From: Dinoroseobacter sp034111085
GTDB taxonomy: Bacteria > Pseudomonadota > Alphaproteobacteria > Rhodobacterales > Rhodobacteraceae
Reading direction: 5' to 3'
NCBI GenBank assembly: GCA_034111085.1
Contig: JAWUXZ010000034.1
Coordinates: forward strand, 62,001 to 126,000
DNA length: 64,000 bases
The notes beneath the pieces were generated by a model. That model ran no database searches, was not told where the DNA came from, and saw only the letters and a program-made list of their open reading frames with translations. Both the position numbers and the translations under genes were made by a program. Numbering within the stretch: the stretch's first letter is position 1; each line of letters opens with the position of its first letter. Positions 33,695 through 41,784 of the stretch are shown here, one piece after another.

Positions 33695-33729
33695 CACAAC
33701 ACCCCCAGCGATCAACGGAGCGCGCCCCT

Positions 33730-35100
33730 ATGTCCATCCCTCAATCCGGCGGCGGCCCGATCGAAGATTTCTCGCAATTGGCCGAATACCTCGCCGATGG
33801 CTGCAAGCCCAAAGATGATTGGCGCATCGGGACCGCGCACGAGAAGTTCGGCTACTGCAAAGACAGCCTTAAGCCTTTGCCCTACGAGGGCGAGCGGTCG
33901 ATCCACGCAGTCCTTTCGGGTCTGCGCGACACTTATGGTTGGTCTCCCGTGGACGAAGGCGGCAAGCTGATCGGGCTGGAAAAAGACGGCGCGAATGTCA
34001 GCCTAGAGCCCGGTGGCGCGTTGGAACTCAGCGGTGCCCCCCTGCAAACCATCCACGAAACTTGTGACGAGGTGAACGTCCATCTGCACGAGGTCAAAGA
34101 TATCTCCGACAAGATCGGCGTGCGCTTTATCGGCCTTGGGGCTGCCCCGGTCTGGACCCATGACGAGATGCCCTTGATGCCCAAGGGACGCTACGTGTTG
34201 ATGAACGACTACATGCAAAAAGTCGGCACCATGGGCACGTCGATGATGCGGCGGACCTGCACGGTGCAAGTGAACCTCGATTTCGGGTCCGAGCCTGACA
34301 TGGTGCAAAAGATGCGCGTCGCGCTTGCGTTGCAGCCTGTTGCCACTGCGCTGTTTGCCAATTCGCCGTTTTTTGAGGGCAAGCCAAACGGGCATAAAAG
34401 CTGGCGTAGCCGTATCTGGCGTGACCTCGATCCTGCGCGCACGGGCATGCTGCCATTTGTGTTCGAGGATGGGTTTGGGTTTGAGCGTTGGGTAGACTAT
34501 GCGCTCGATGTTCCAATGTATTTTGTCTACCGCGACGGGCAATATATCGATGCGCTCGGCCAATCGTTCCGTGATTTTCTGAAGGGCGAACTGCCGGCGC
34601 TGCCCGGTGAGAAGCCGTTGATGAGCGATTGGGCTGACCACCTGACCACCGCCTTTCCCGAAGCTCGTATGAAGAAGTACATCGAGATGCGCGGCGCCGA
34701 TGGCGGTCCTTGGCGGCGTCTATGTGCGCTGCCTGCGTTTTGGGTCGGGCTGACTTACGACCAAGGTGCGCTGGATGCGGCATGGGATTTGGTCAAAGGC
34801 TGGGATGCGGAAACGCGCGAGGCCCTGCGGGTTGCAGCCTCGGTGGACGGGCTTCAGGCCGAGGTTGGCGGCATCAAGATGCACGATCTGGCGCGCGAAG
34901 TTGTGGCAATCGCCGAAGGTGGTCTTGCAGCGCGGGCGCGTCCCGGTGCGGGCGGATTGATCCCGGACGAGACGCACTTCCTGAACGCGCTCAAAGAAAG
35001 CCTCGACAGTGGCCAGACCCCAGCGGACGAATTGCTCGCGCACTATTACGGGGATTGGCAGGGCGATCTGGATCGTATCTATGCCGAGTATTCGTACTAG
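33730..35100 (+). CDS. gshA: Glutamate--cysteine ligase, plant/alphaproteobacterial type
   Basis: ATP-dependent first step of glutathione synthesis, joining glutamate and cysteine; 456 residues. It is of the class shared by plants and alphaproteobacteria, not the E. coli GshA class. Landmarks are TAHEKFGYC near residue 33, FIGLGAAPVWTHDEMPLMPKGRY, MMRRTCTVQVNLDF, the RSRIWRDLDPARTGMLPF substrate-binding region and a C-terminal YGDWQGDLDRIY. Glutathione use is consistent with the YghU-type GST at 41 kb. No gshB was seen in the window. Confidence 0.93.
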   Translation: MSIPQSGGGPIEDFSQLAEYLADGCKPKDDWRIGTAHEKFGYCKDSLKPLPYEGERSIHAVLSGLRDTYGWSPVDEGGKLIGLEKDGANVSLEPGGALELSGAPLQTIHETCDEVNVHLHEVKDISDKIGVRFIGLGAAPVWTHDEMPLMPKGRYVLMNDYMQKVGTMGTSMMRRTCTVQVNLDFGSEPDMVQKMRVALALQPVATALFANSPFFEGKPNGHKSWRSRIWRDLDPARTGMLPFVFEDGFGFERWVDYALDVPMYFVYRDGQYIDALGQSFRDFLKGELPALPGEKPLMSDWADHLTTAFPEARMKKYIEMRGADGGPWRRLCALPAFWVGLTYDQGALDAAWDLVKGWDAETREALRVAASVDGLQAEVGGIKMHDLAREVVAIAEGGLAARARPGAGGLIPDETHFLNALKESLDSGQTPADELLAHYYGDWQGDLDRIYAEYSY

Positions 35101-35103
35101 GCC

Positions 35104-35562
35104 TCAGTCCGTTCGGTCGACGCGTGGGATATTGCTTTGCGTGTAGGTCGCGGTGTCGTTCTCACCTGCAGTTTTGAACGGGGAAGTACCTGTTCCGAAA
35201 GGGTCTTCGCCAAAGCGGTTGGGGCCTTCGCCACCGCGTTGCACGAAGAAGATTACGAGAACGATCCAGCCGATCAATGGCAGCGCGACCAAAAGATACC
35301 ACCATCCAGAGCGGTCCAGATCGTGCAGGCGGCGCACGGCGATGGCGATGGATGGCAAAAGCGCTGCCAATCCCCAAAGTCCGTTGAGCGGGCCATTCCC
35401 CTCACCGCCGATTCCGCTGAATATGATGCCATCGAGAACCCCGGCGACAATGCTGCCAAAGAGCACAAACAGCGTCCAGTACCAAAAGGCCGAGCGCTGG
35501 GCGCGTCCCGAAAAGGTTACGTAATTGGCAAATCCTGCCCTAATCGCGTCTGCGAATCCCAT
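35104..35562 (-). CDS. DUF805 family membrane protein
   Basis: A 152-residue protein with about four membrane segments. The family hallmark is NYVTFSGRAQRSAFWYWTLFVLFG near the N-terminus, and the later RRLHDLDRSGWWYLLVALPLIGWIVLVIFF carries the RRLHD and GWW motifs. A soluble acidic tail follows (about 110-152). The gene is convergent with gshA, ending 4 bases from it. A second DUF805 gene lies 61 bases upstream on the same strand. The biochemical role is unknown. Confidence 0.88.
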   Translation of the reverse strand: MGFADAIRAGFANYVTFSGRAQRSAFWYWTLFVLFGSIVAGVLDGIIFSGIGGEGNGPLNGLWGLAALLPSIAIAVRRLHDLDRSGWWYLLVALPLIGWIVLVIFFVQRGGEGPNRFGEDPFGTGTSPFKTAGENDTATYTQSNIPRVDRTD

Positions 35563-35623
35563 GTCATCCTCCTGCTCAAAAACCGTGGTCTGAGGATGCC
35601 ACCGAGCGTTTCAGGTGTCGAGC

Positions 35624-36142
35624 CTAGCTTGGCTGACCTTGCTGTGCGATGTTCTTACGGTAGTATTCGAGGATCTCTACACGCCGCTCAGCCTCGCTGG
35701 GGGCGGGTTTCATGCCGCGTGGCAGGCGCATCGGGGTCTTGCCTTTCGGGCCGTAGGGATGTGTTCCAAAGCGATTGCGACCGAGCGAGCTGGGCATGAG
35801 CAGGAAAAACATCAGCACAAAAACACCGACAATCGGAACCATCACGATGAAGTACCACCATCCGCTGTGGTCTGTATCGTGAAGACGTCGGACTATTGAC
35901 GACAGTGCAGGCAGCCAAAACGCAACCGTGTAGACGAGTGTCCAAACACCGAGAGATTGTGCGGCGAGGGCTTCGGCCGCGAAGGGCTCTAACCCCTTGG
36001 CATACAGAGTCATACCGATGGTCACTGCGAAGATCGCGAGGAACTGGTAGAACATGAACCACCAATATTCTGCGCGGCTGGCACGCCCTGAGAAATTCAG
36101 GATATTGGCATAACTCTTTGCAACTGCTGCAATAAAACCCAT
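35624..36142 (-). CDS. DUF805 family membrane protein (second copy)
   Basis: A 172-residue relative of the preceding protein, started at ATG 36142 so that it begins MGFIAAVAKSYANILNFSGRASRAEYWWF. It shares NFSGRASRAEYW and RRLHDTDHSGWWYFIVMVPIVGVFVLMFF with its neighbour, and the FGTHPYGPKG tail echoes the other's FGEDPFGTG. A longer in-frame start at 36184 would lie inside plsY. The two genes are a tandem paralogous pair and probably an operon extension of plsY (4-base gap). Confidence 0.87.
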   Translation of the reverse strand: MGFIAAVAKSYANILNFSGRASRAEYWWFMFYQFLAIFAVTIGMTLYAKGLEPFAAEALAAQSLGVWTLVYTVAFWLPALSSIVRRLHDTDHSGWWYFIVMVPIVGVFVLMFFLLMPSSLGRNRFGTHPYGPKGKTPMRLPRGMKPAPSEAERRVEILEYYRKNIAQQGQPS

Positions 36143-36146
36143 CGCA

Positions 36147-36758
36147 CTACTCTTTTTTGGTGTTGATCCTTGTCTCTGTGCCATTAAGCAGACGAATTAT
36201 GTTCTCGCCGTGGCGATACCAGACCAATATTCCGAGCAATACGGTCAGAATTAGGACGTCTGGTTGGCCGAGGCCCCATGCCAAGGCTGGGGCCATCAAT
36301 GATGCCATCAGTGCCGATAGAGACGAGATGCGGAAGGTGTAGGCTACAAACAGCCACACGATGCCTGCGCCAATCCCGACCGGCCATGTCAGCGCCAGCA
36401 ACAGGCCGAAGAATGTGGCGACGCCCTTGCCACCTTTGAAGCGCAAATAGATTGGAAAACAATGGCCTAGGAACGCCATCAAGCCTGCAAGCTGGGCTGC
36501 GTCCTCGCCCAAATATGCGCGCGCCACAAGCACCGCGGCACCTGCTTTGCCTGCATCAAAGAGCAGTGTGAGGGCGGCTGCGAGCTTATTTCCGGTGCGC
36601 AGCACGTTGGTCGCGCCAATGTTGCCTGAGCCGATGTCGCGCAGGTTTCCGAGGCCGAACAGCCGCGCGATGACGATGCCGAAGGGGATCGCGCCGACCA
36701 GATAGGCGATCAATGCGACGGCTGCGAGCAGACCGGGGGATGTAGTGATTTCAGGCAT
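36147..36758 (-). CDS. plsY: Acyl-phosphate:glycerol-3-phosphate acyltransferase
   Basis: Inner-membrane enzyme (203 residues) acylating glycerol 3-phosphate with acyl-phosphate to start phospholipid synthesis. Family motifs are YLVGAIPFGIVIARLFGLGNLRDIGSGNIGATNVLRTGNK, covering the catalytic GSGNIGATN loop at about residues 40-48, then GHCFPIYLRFKGGKGVATFFG. The ATG at 36758 is used; the frame extends to 36842 through non-homologous sequence. It follows the pyrC-like gene by 44 bases. Confidence 0.95.
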   Translation of the reverse strand: MPEITTSPGLLAAVALIAYLVGAIPFGIVIARLFGLGNLRDIGSGNIGATNVLRTGNKLAAALTLLFDAGKAGAAVLVARAYLGEDAAQLAGLMAFLGHCFPIYLRFKGGKGVATFFGLLLALTWPVGIGAGIVWLFVAYTFRISSLSALMASLMAPALAWGLGQPDVLILTVLLGILVWYRHGENIIRLLNGTETRINTKKE

Positions 36759-36802
36759 CGATAGCACCTCGGTAGGGCAGGGCAGAAATACTTGCCATTT
36801 GG

Positions 36803-38083
36803 TTAATCCTTCAAAGGGAACACTTGTGTGCCGCCGACCCATGTTGCGCGAACTTTGCCTTGCATCCGCGCTCCGTCAAAGGGGGTGTTCTTCGATTTTG
36901 AGTGCAGTTTGGCACGATCGAGCACAAAGGGCGCATCGGGATCGAATAAGACCAGATCAGCGGGCGCTCCGGGTGACAGACGACCACCGGGAAGTCCAAG
37001 TCGCTTGGCCGGATTAAACGACAAAGCGCGCCAAAGCTGCGGCAGATCAAGCGCGCCGGAATGGACCAAACGAATGGCAGCGGGCAGCAAGGTTTCGAGC
37101 CCCACAGCACCGCTGGCGGCCTCCTCAAACGGCAGGCGTTTGCTTTCCTCATCCTGGGGCGTGTGCATCGAGCAGATCACATCGATCTCGCCATTGGCGA
37201 CGGCCTCAACCATGGCGAGGCGGTCCTCCTCCGACCGCAGCGGCGGTTTGACTTTGAAGAAGGTGCGGTAGGGCCCGACGTCGAATTCGTTCAGCGTCAG
37301 GTGGTGGATCGAGATGCCTGCGGTGACATCGAGGCCGGCATCGCGCGCGCGCTTTAGGGCCGGTAAAGCCTTCACAGTCGAGATCTGGTCGAGGTGGTAG
37401 CTGACCCCGGTCATTTCCACCACGGCCAGATCGCGCTCCAGCCCCATCCGCTCGGCCATTGGTGACACGCCAGGAAGCCCGCGCAAAGTGGCGAACTTGC
37501 CGGAGGTCACGGCAGCGCCTTCACTGAGAATAGGCTCCTGCGCATGGCCGATCACCAGCGCGTCTAGCCCCTTGGCATAGGTCAGCGCGCGCGACAGCAC
37601 CTTAAGGTCTTGGACAACGCGGTCGCCATCGGAGAATGCGACAGCGCCCGCATCGCGCAGGAACCCAATCTCGGTCATCTCGCGCCCGTCGCGGCCTTTG
37701 GTCAGGGCGGCCATGGGCGCAATGCGCACGACCGAGACCTCTTGCGCGCGGCGCTTGACGAAATCGAGCACCTCGGGCGTGTCCACGGGCGGCGTAGTGT
37801 CGGCGCGGGTGACCATAGTGGTGACACCACCTGCGGCAGCGGCGCGTCCGGCGGTCTTAAAGCTTTCCTTGTGGCGCTCGCCCGGCTCGCCGATCTTGAC
37901 GCCTATGTCGATAATACCGGGGGCGAGGCATTTGCCTGCACAATCGATCACCTCAGCGCCTTCAGGCTTGGTGCCGGGATCGCGCGCGACGATCAGGCCG
38001 TCGCGTATCAGCAGGCTGCCGATCTGGTCGGTGCCTGCTTCGGGGTCAATCAGGCGGGCGTTGGTAAGGAGCAAAAGGGTCAT
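36803..38083 (-). CDS. pyrX: Dihydroorotase-like protein lacking metal ligands (PyrC'/PyrX type)
   Basis: A 426-residue amidohydrolase-fold protein clearly related to class I dihydroorotase but probably inactive. Where active enzymes have D-x-H-V-H-x-R-E-P-G it reads DIGVKIGEPG, so both His ligands and the Arg are gone. MPNT is replaced by TRADT, the third His motif (HVST-type) reads YHLDQIST, and the TDHAPH aspartate site reads CSMHTPQ. Only the HAQE histidine is kept. Such proteins in Pseudomonas (PyrC') are structural partners of aspartate carbamoyltransferase, and pyrB lies upstream in the same cluster. An active dihydroorotase must be encoded elsewhere. Confidence 0.85.
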   Translation of the reverse strand: MTLLLLTNARLIDPEAGTDQIGSLLIRDGLIVARDPGTKPEGAEVIDCAGKCLAPGIIDIGVKIGEPGERHKESFKTAGRAAAAGGVTTMVTRADTTPPVDTPEVLDFVKRRAQEVSVVRIAPMAALTKGRDGREMTEIGFLRDAGAVAFSDGDRVVQDLKVLSRALTYAKGLDALVIGHAQEPILSEGAAVTSGKFATLRGLPGVSPMAERMGLERDLAVVEMTGVSYHLDQISTVKALPALKRARDAGLDVTAGISIHHLTLNEFDVGPYRTFFKVKPPLRSEEDRLAMVEAVANGEIDVICSMHTPQDEESKRLPFEEAASGAVGLETLLPAAIRLVHSGALDLPQLWRALSFNPAKRLGLPGGRLSPGAPADLVLFDPDAPFVLDRAKLHSKSKNTPFDGARMQGKVRATWVGGTQVFPLKD

Positions 38084-38628
38084 ACGGATTTGTCCTGAAT
38101 ATCGCGCAGCATCCGGTAGACCTCGTCTCCGTCTGGGATTGCGCGGAAGGCAAACTCGCCGCTCGCGCCGTGCCACTGGCCCATGCTGCGCATGTCACGG
38201 GTTGGGCGCTGGGATGCGGGTGTGCCCAAGATCAATGTCGTGGTTTTTCCGGGGAGGTAGGTCAATTGCGTGTGATGGCTGATGGTCATTTCACGCAGGC
38301 TGCGCCCGAAGGCGGAGGTGGCGATAAAGGCGCGCCTGTCAGACAACGCATAGATGGTTTTACGACGGATCATCTGGTCAACGAAGAACCGCCCGATGAT
38401 CACGTAAAGCCCGATTGCAAGGAACGGCAGCCCGAACAGCTTGAAGAAAAGCGGTGCGCCCATGGCCCAAGCGCTGAGATTCCAAAAGAGCGCAAACCCG
38501 CCCCAGAAAAGTGAGAACGGAATCAACAAACCATCCGCCTTGCGCAGCAGAAACAGCCGATCATCTGGGCGACCTTGCCAAAGCAGGGTCTCGCCGTCGT
38601 CAAGGTAAGGGGCCCAACCACTGCTCAC
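38080..38628 (-). CDS. Membrane protein with bacterial PH-like domain, unknown role
   Basis: A 182-residue protein starting at GTG 38628, overlapping the previous stop, and ending in a 4-base overlap with the pyrC-like gene. It begins with WAPYLDDGETLLWQGRPDDR. Two membrane helices follow at about residues 33-80 (GLLIPFSLFWGGFALFW; LFGLPFLAIGLYVIIGRFF), then a beta-rich region with YALSDRRAFIATSAFGRSLREMTI, the pattern of bPH2-type domains. Why it sits inside a pyrimidine cluster is unknown. It may be a small anchor or scaffold. Confidence 0.72.
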   Translation of the reverse strand: MSSGWAPYLDDGETLLWQGRPDDRLFLLRKADGLLIPFSLFWGGFALFWNLSAWAMGAPLFFKLFGLPFLAIGLYVIIGRFFVDQMIRRKTIYALSDRRAFIATSAFGRSLREMTISHHTQLTYLPGKTTTLILGTPASQRPTRDMRSMGQWHGASGEFAFRAIPDGDEVYRMLRDIQDKSV

Positions 38629-39062
38629 CCCGCAAGCTCGGCGGGACCGACGTAGCGGGCTTGGCTTGTCGAGCGCAGAAGTGGCGCTGCATCAGGCAAA
38701 GCGCGGTCATAGATCAGCACAGCTTGGGCCACATTGGGTGTGCCGAGAAACACGGCACTTGCATCAACCTCGTGGCGCAGCAGCGGGCGAATCTGGGCGT
38801 CGATTTCGTCGACACTGCCTTCGATGAGCTCCACATAGTTGCGGTCCAGATAGGGCAGGTGCAGCTCGTCCTCGAAGGTGCAGTGCGGCTCTGCATCTTG
38901 GGTAGTCCAGATCTGATCGACGTAATTGCGAAACCCTTGGGAGGTCTCAAACGCGCAGGTGAAGATGTGCACGGTCTCGGGCGCAGGAGGTGCGACGCGC
39001 TTGGGGGCAGCCTCGGGGTGCGCAGGTTTGCGGGTCAGCAGATTGCGGAGCCAGCCTAGCAT
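38625..39062 (-). CDS. Uncharacterised protein between pyrB and pyrC', weakly Imm22-like
   Basis: A 145-residue soluble protein whose ATG at 39062 overlaps the pyrB stop. A basic/Pro-rich start (about 1-28) precedes a compact alpha/beta domain: VHIFTCAFETSQGFRNYVDQ, then FEDELHLPYLDRNYVELIEG, then ASAVFLGTPNVAQAVLIYD. The order of these blocks reminds me of the immunity-22 family (F-x-S...Y, then YDxDF/I-E), but the match is by eye and weak. The nested overlaps make co-expression with pyrB very likely. No toxin gene is nearby. Confidence 0.65.
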   Translation of the reverse strand: MLGWLRNLLTRKPAHPEAAPKRVAPPAPETVHIFTCAFETSQGFRNYVDQIWTTQDAEPHCTFEDELHLPYLDRNYVELIEGSVDEIDAQIRPLLRHEVDASAVFLGTPNVAQAVLIYDRALPDAAPLLRSTSQARYVGPAELAG

Positions 39063-40009
39063 AATGCGGCCTCCTTGCGTGCGCTCGCGAGGTTCTGCGC
39101 CAACAAATCCATCGCGGCCATGCGCACGGCGACGCCCATCTCGACCTGATCTTGGATTACTGAGCGGTTGATGTCGTCAGCAAGCAGCCCGTCGATCTCG
39201 ACCCCTCGGTTCATGGGACCGGGATGCATGACGATGGCGTCGTCTTTGGCGTGGCTCAGCTTTTCGGTGTCCAGCCCGTAGCGGTGGTAATATTCGCGCT
39301 CTGATGGGATGAAACCGCCGTCCATGCGTTCACGCTGGAGGCGCAACATCATCACCACATCACAACCCGCGAGACCCTCGCGCATGTCATCGTAGACCTC
39401 GACGCCCAGCTCAGCGACACCTGAGGGCATTAGCGTGGTCGGGCCGACAAGACGCACGCGGTTTTCCATTTTGCCCAGAAGCATGATGTTGGACCGGGCC
39501 ACACGGCTATGGGCGATGTCACCGCAAATGGCGATGTTCAGACGGTGCAGACGGCCCTTGGCGCGCCGGATCGTCAGCGCATCGAGCAGCGCTTGAGTGG
39601 GGTGTTCGTGGCGACCGTCGCCTGCGTTCAGCACCGCGCAGTTGACCTTCTGAGCCAGCAGATCGACCGCACCAGATTGCGGATGGCGTACGACCAGCAG
39701 ATCGGGGTGCATCGCGTTCAGGGTCATTGCTGTGTCGATCAGCGTCTCGCCCTTCTTGATGGAACTGGCGGCCATGGACATGTTCATGACGTCGGCACCG
39801 AGGCGTTTTCCAGCAATCTCAAAACTGGCCTGAGTGCGGGTTGAGGCCTCGAAAAACATGTTGATCTGGGTCATGCCCGCGAGCGCGTTTGAATGCTTCT
39901 CGGGCTGACGGTTGAGAGTGACATAGGTCTCAGCCAGATCGAGCAGCGTGACGATTTCGTCCGGCCCGAGAGGCTCGATCCCTAGTAAGTGTTTTGCCCG
40001 AAATGCCAT
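39056..40009 (-). CDS. pyrB: Aspartate carbamoyltransferase catalytic subunit
   Basis: Condenses carbamoyl phosphate with aspartate, the committed step of pyrimidine synthesis; 317 residues. The carbamoyl-phosphate loop is FEASTRTQASFEIAGKRLGADVMNM (STRT kept, the usual RTSFE written QASFE). The central HPTQALLDALTI motif and the aspartate-binding VMMLRLQRERMDGG are present, with MHPGPMNRGVEI near the end. There is no pyrI regulatory-subunit gene; the inactive dihydroorotase downstream probably takes a structural role. The gene leads a four-gene overlapping cluster. Confidence 0.95.
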   Translation of the reverse strand: MAFRAKHLLGIEPLGPDEIVTLLDLAETYVTLNRQPEKHSNALAGMTQINMFFEASTRTQASFEIAGKRLGADVMNMSMAASSIKKGETLIDTAMTLNAMHPDLLVVRHPQSGAVDLLAQKVNCAVLNAGDGRHEHPTQALLDALTIRRAKGRLHRLNIAICGDIAHSRVARSNIMLLGKMENRVRLVGPTTLMPSGVAELGVEVYDDMREGLAGCDVVMMLRLQRERMDGGFIPSEREYYHRYGLDTEKLSHAKDDAIVMHPGPMNRGVEIDGLLADDINRSVIQDQVEMGVAVRMAAMDLLAQNLASARKEAALC

Positions 40010-40108
40010 GATGTCCCCCGACGGCCTGAAGCGGTTATAGGACGGGCAGGTGCGGGGTCACAAGACCGCCAATTGCACACCAGAGGTCGGCGTTCTAGGG
40101 TAAGTGCT

Positions 40109-40906
40109 ATGAAGTTCTTTGACGCTGCCGCGCTAGACCAAATCGATCCGAATGACGCGCTAGCGATGCTGGCGTGGCAGGTCGAGCTCGGCGCAGATGA
40201 AGCGATTCTTGATACGCCGATTGATCGGTTTGAATTACCTAAAACTGTCGCGAAACCTGCTGCCCCGGCAAAGGACGATGCGCCTGCCACTGAGGTTCAG
40301 TTTGCAGATCCGGTCTCGCATGCCAAAGCGCTGGCGAAGGCGGCTGGTAGCTTGGACGCCTTGAAGAGCGCGGTGGCGGGTTATGAGCACTGCGAATTGA
40401 AGAAGGGCGCGCGCAATCTGGTGTTTGCTGATGGCAAACCGGGCGCGCGGATTATGGTTATTGGCGAGGCACCGGGGCGCGACGAGGACCGTGTGGGAAA
40501 GCCGTTTGTGGGCCCGGCTGGCCAGTTGCTGGACGCGATGTTTGCCGCGATCGGGATTACGCGGGATGCGGATGAGACCAGTGCCGCGCTCTATATCACC
40601 AGCGTGTTGCCATGGCGGCCACCGCAGAATCGCGATCCTTCGGGCGATGATATTGAGATGATGATGCCGTTTCTGGCGCGTCATATTGCTTTGGCAAAGC
40701 CCGAGATCATCGTTGTCATGGGCAATATCGCAGCGGGCGCGCTTCTGGGCAAGCAAGGCATCACCCGCCTTCGGGGTCAGTGGACGCAAGCCCAAGGCCT
40801 GCCCTGTTTACCGATGTTCCATCCGGCCTATCTATTGCGCCAGCCGTTACAAAAACGAGCCGCCTGGGCTGACTTGCAAGCCTTGCGCGCCAAACTCGAC
40901 ACTTGA
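40109..40906 (+). CDS. Uracil-DNA glycosylase, family-4-like without most Fe-S cysteines
   Basis: DNA base-excision glycosylase of 265 residues (the SPO1 DNA polymerase-related fold). Motif A is GEAPGRDEDRVGKPFVGPAG (119-138) and motif B is HPAYLLR (238-244). Classical family 4 enzymes bind a 4Fe-4S cluster with four Cys. Here only Cys95 (EHCELKKGARN) remains near the first pair, VLPWRPPQNR has Trp where KC-RPPxNR is usual, and the fourth site reads MMMPFL. The cluster is therefore probably absent. A variable 80-residue N-terminus precedes the domain. ATG 40109 is used; the gene is divergent from pyrB. Confidence 0.85.
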   Translation: MKFFDAAALDQIDPNDALAMLAWQVELGADEAILDTPIDRFELPKTVAKPAAPAKDDAPATEVQFADPVSHAKALAKAAGSLDALKSAVAGYEHCELKKGARNLVFADGKPGARIMVIGEAPGRDEDRVGKPFVGPAGQLLDAMFAAIGITRDADETSAALYITSVLPWRPPQNRDPSGDDIEMMMPFLARHIALAKPEIIVVMGNIAAGALLGKQGITRLRGQWTQAQGLPCLPMFHPAYLLRQPLQKRAAWADLQALRAKLDT

Positions 40907-40917
40907 AGGAGATCCCC

Positions 40918-41784
40918 ATGACCGACACATACACCCCGCCTGAGATCTGGACCTGGGACAGCGAAAGCGGCGGCACTTTCGCCAGCATCAACCGTCCAAC
41001 CGCCGGTGCGACCCATGACAAAGAGCTGCCCGTGGGCAAGCATCCGTTTCAGTTGCACTCGCTTGGCACGCCGAACGGCGTCAAGGTGACGATCCTGCTG
41101 GAGGAGCTGTTGGCGGCCGGCCACACGGGCGCGGAATATGACGCGTGGCTGATCAATATCGGCAAGGGCGATCAGTTCGGCTCGGGCTTCGTGGGAATCA
41201 ACCCGAACTCTAAAATACCAGCGCTGCTGGACCTATCAGGTGACACGCCTGTGCGGGTCTTCGAGTCCGGTGCAATCCTGATGCATTTGGCCGAGAAGTT
41301 CGATGCGTTCCTTGGCCCGAAGGAAAAGCGCTCTGAAATGCTGTCGTGGCTGTTCTGGCAGATGGGCAGCGCGCCGTTTCTGGGCGGTGGATTCGGCCAT
41401 TTCTACGCCTATGCCCCTGAAAAATACGAGTACCCGATCAACCGCTATGCGATGGAAACCAAACGCCAGCTCGATGTGCTGGACCAGCACTTGGCCAACA
41501 ACAAATTCATCCTTGGTGGCGACTATTCAATCGCGGATATGGCGATCTATCCGTGGTACGGGCGCATGGTCGAAGGCGGGGCCTACGATGCCGGGACGTT
41601 CCTGAGCGTGCATGAGTATACCAACGTTATTCGCTGGGCCGCGATGCTTTCTGAGCGCCCTGCTGTCACGCGCGGACGTATGGTCAATAAGGCCAATGGC
41701 CCGCTGGAAGAGCAGTTGCACGAGCGCCATGACGCGTCAGATTTCGACACCCAAACCCAAGATAAGATCGGCACACCTGAGTGA
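40918..41784 (+). CDS. yghU: Glutathione S-transferase family protein, YghU type
   Basis: Cytoplasmic 288-residue GST related to E. coli YghU, an enzyme with disulfide reductase activity that binds two glutathiones. A long N-terminal arm (PPEIWTWDSESGGTFASINRPTAGATHD) is characteristic. The thioredoxin-fold half has PFQLHSLGTPNGVKVTILLEEL, and PNSKIPALLD with VFESGAILMHLAEKF marks the GSH site. The C-terminal helical half follows. AAGGAG precedes the ATG. It is coupled to moaB by overlap and follows the glycosylase by 11 bases. Confidence 0.92.
   Translation: MTDTYTPPEIWTWDSESGGTFASINRPTAGATHDKELPVGKHPFQLHSLGTPNGVKVTILLEELLAAGHTGAEYDAWLINIGKGDQFGSGFVGINPNSKIPALLDLSGDTPVRVFESGAILMHLAEKFDAFLGPKEKRSEMLSWLFWQMGSAPFLGGGFGHFYAYAPEKYEYPINRYAMETKRQLDVLDQHLANNKFILGGDYSIADMAIYPWYGRMVEGGAYDAGTFLSVHEYTNVIRWAAMLSERPAVTRGRMVNKANGPLEEQLHERHDASDFDTQTQDKIGTPE

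Noticed and set aside
36157..38282. Several plus-strand frames opposite plsY and the dihydroorotase-like gene
   Set aside because: They are shadows; the minus strand encodes recognisable proteins with overlapping starts and stops.
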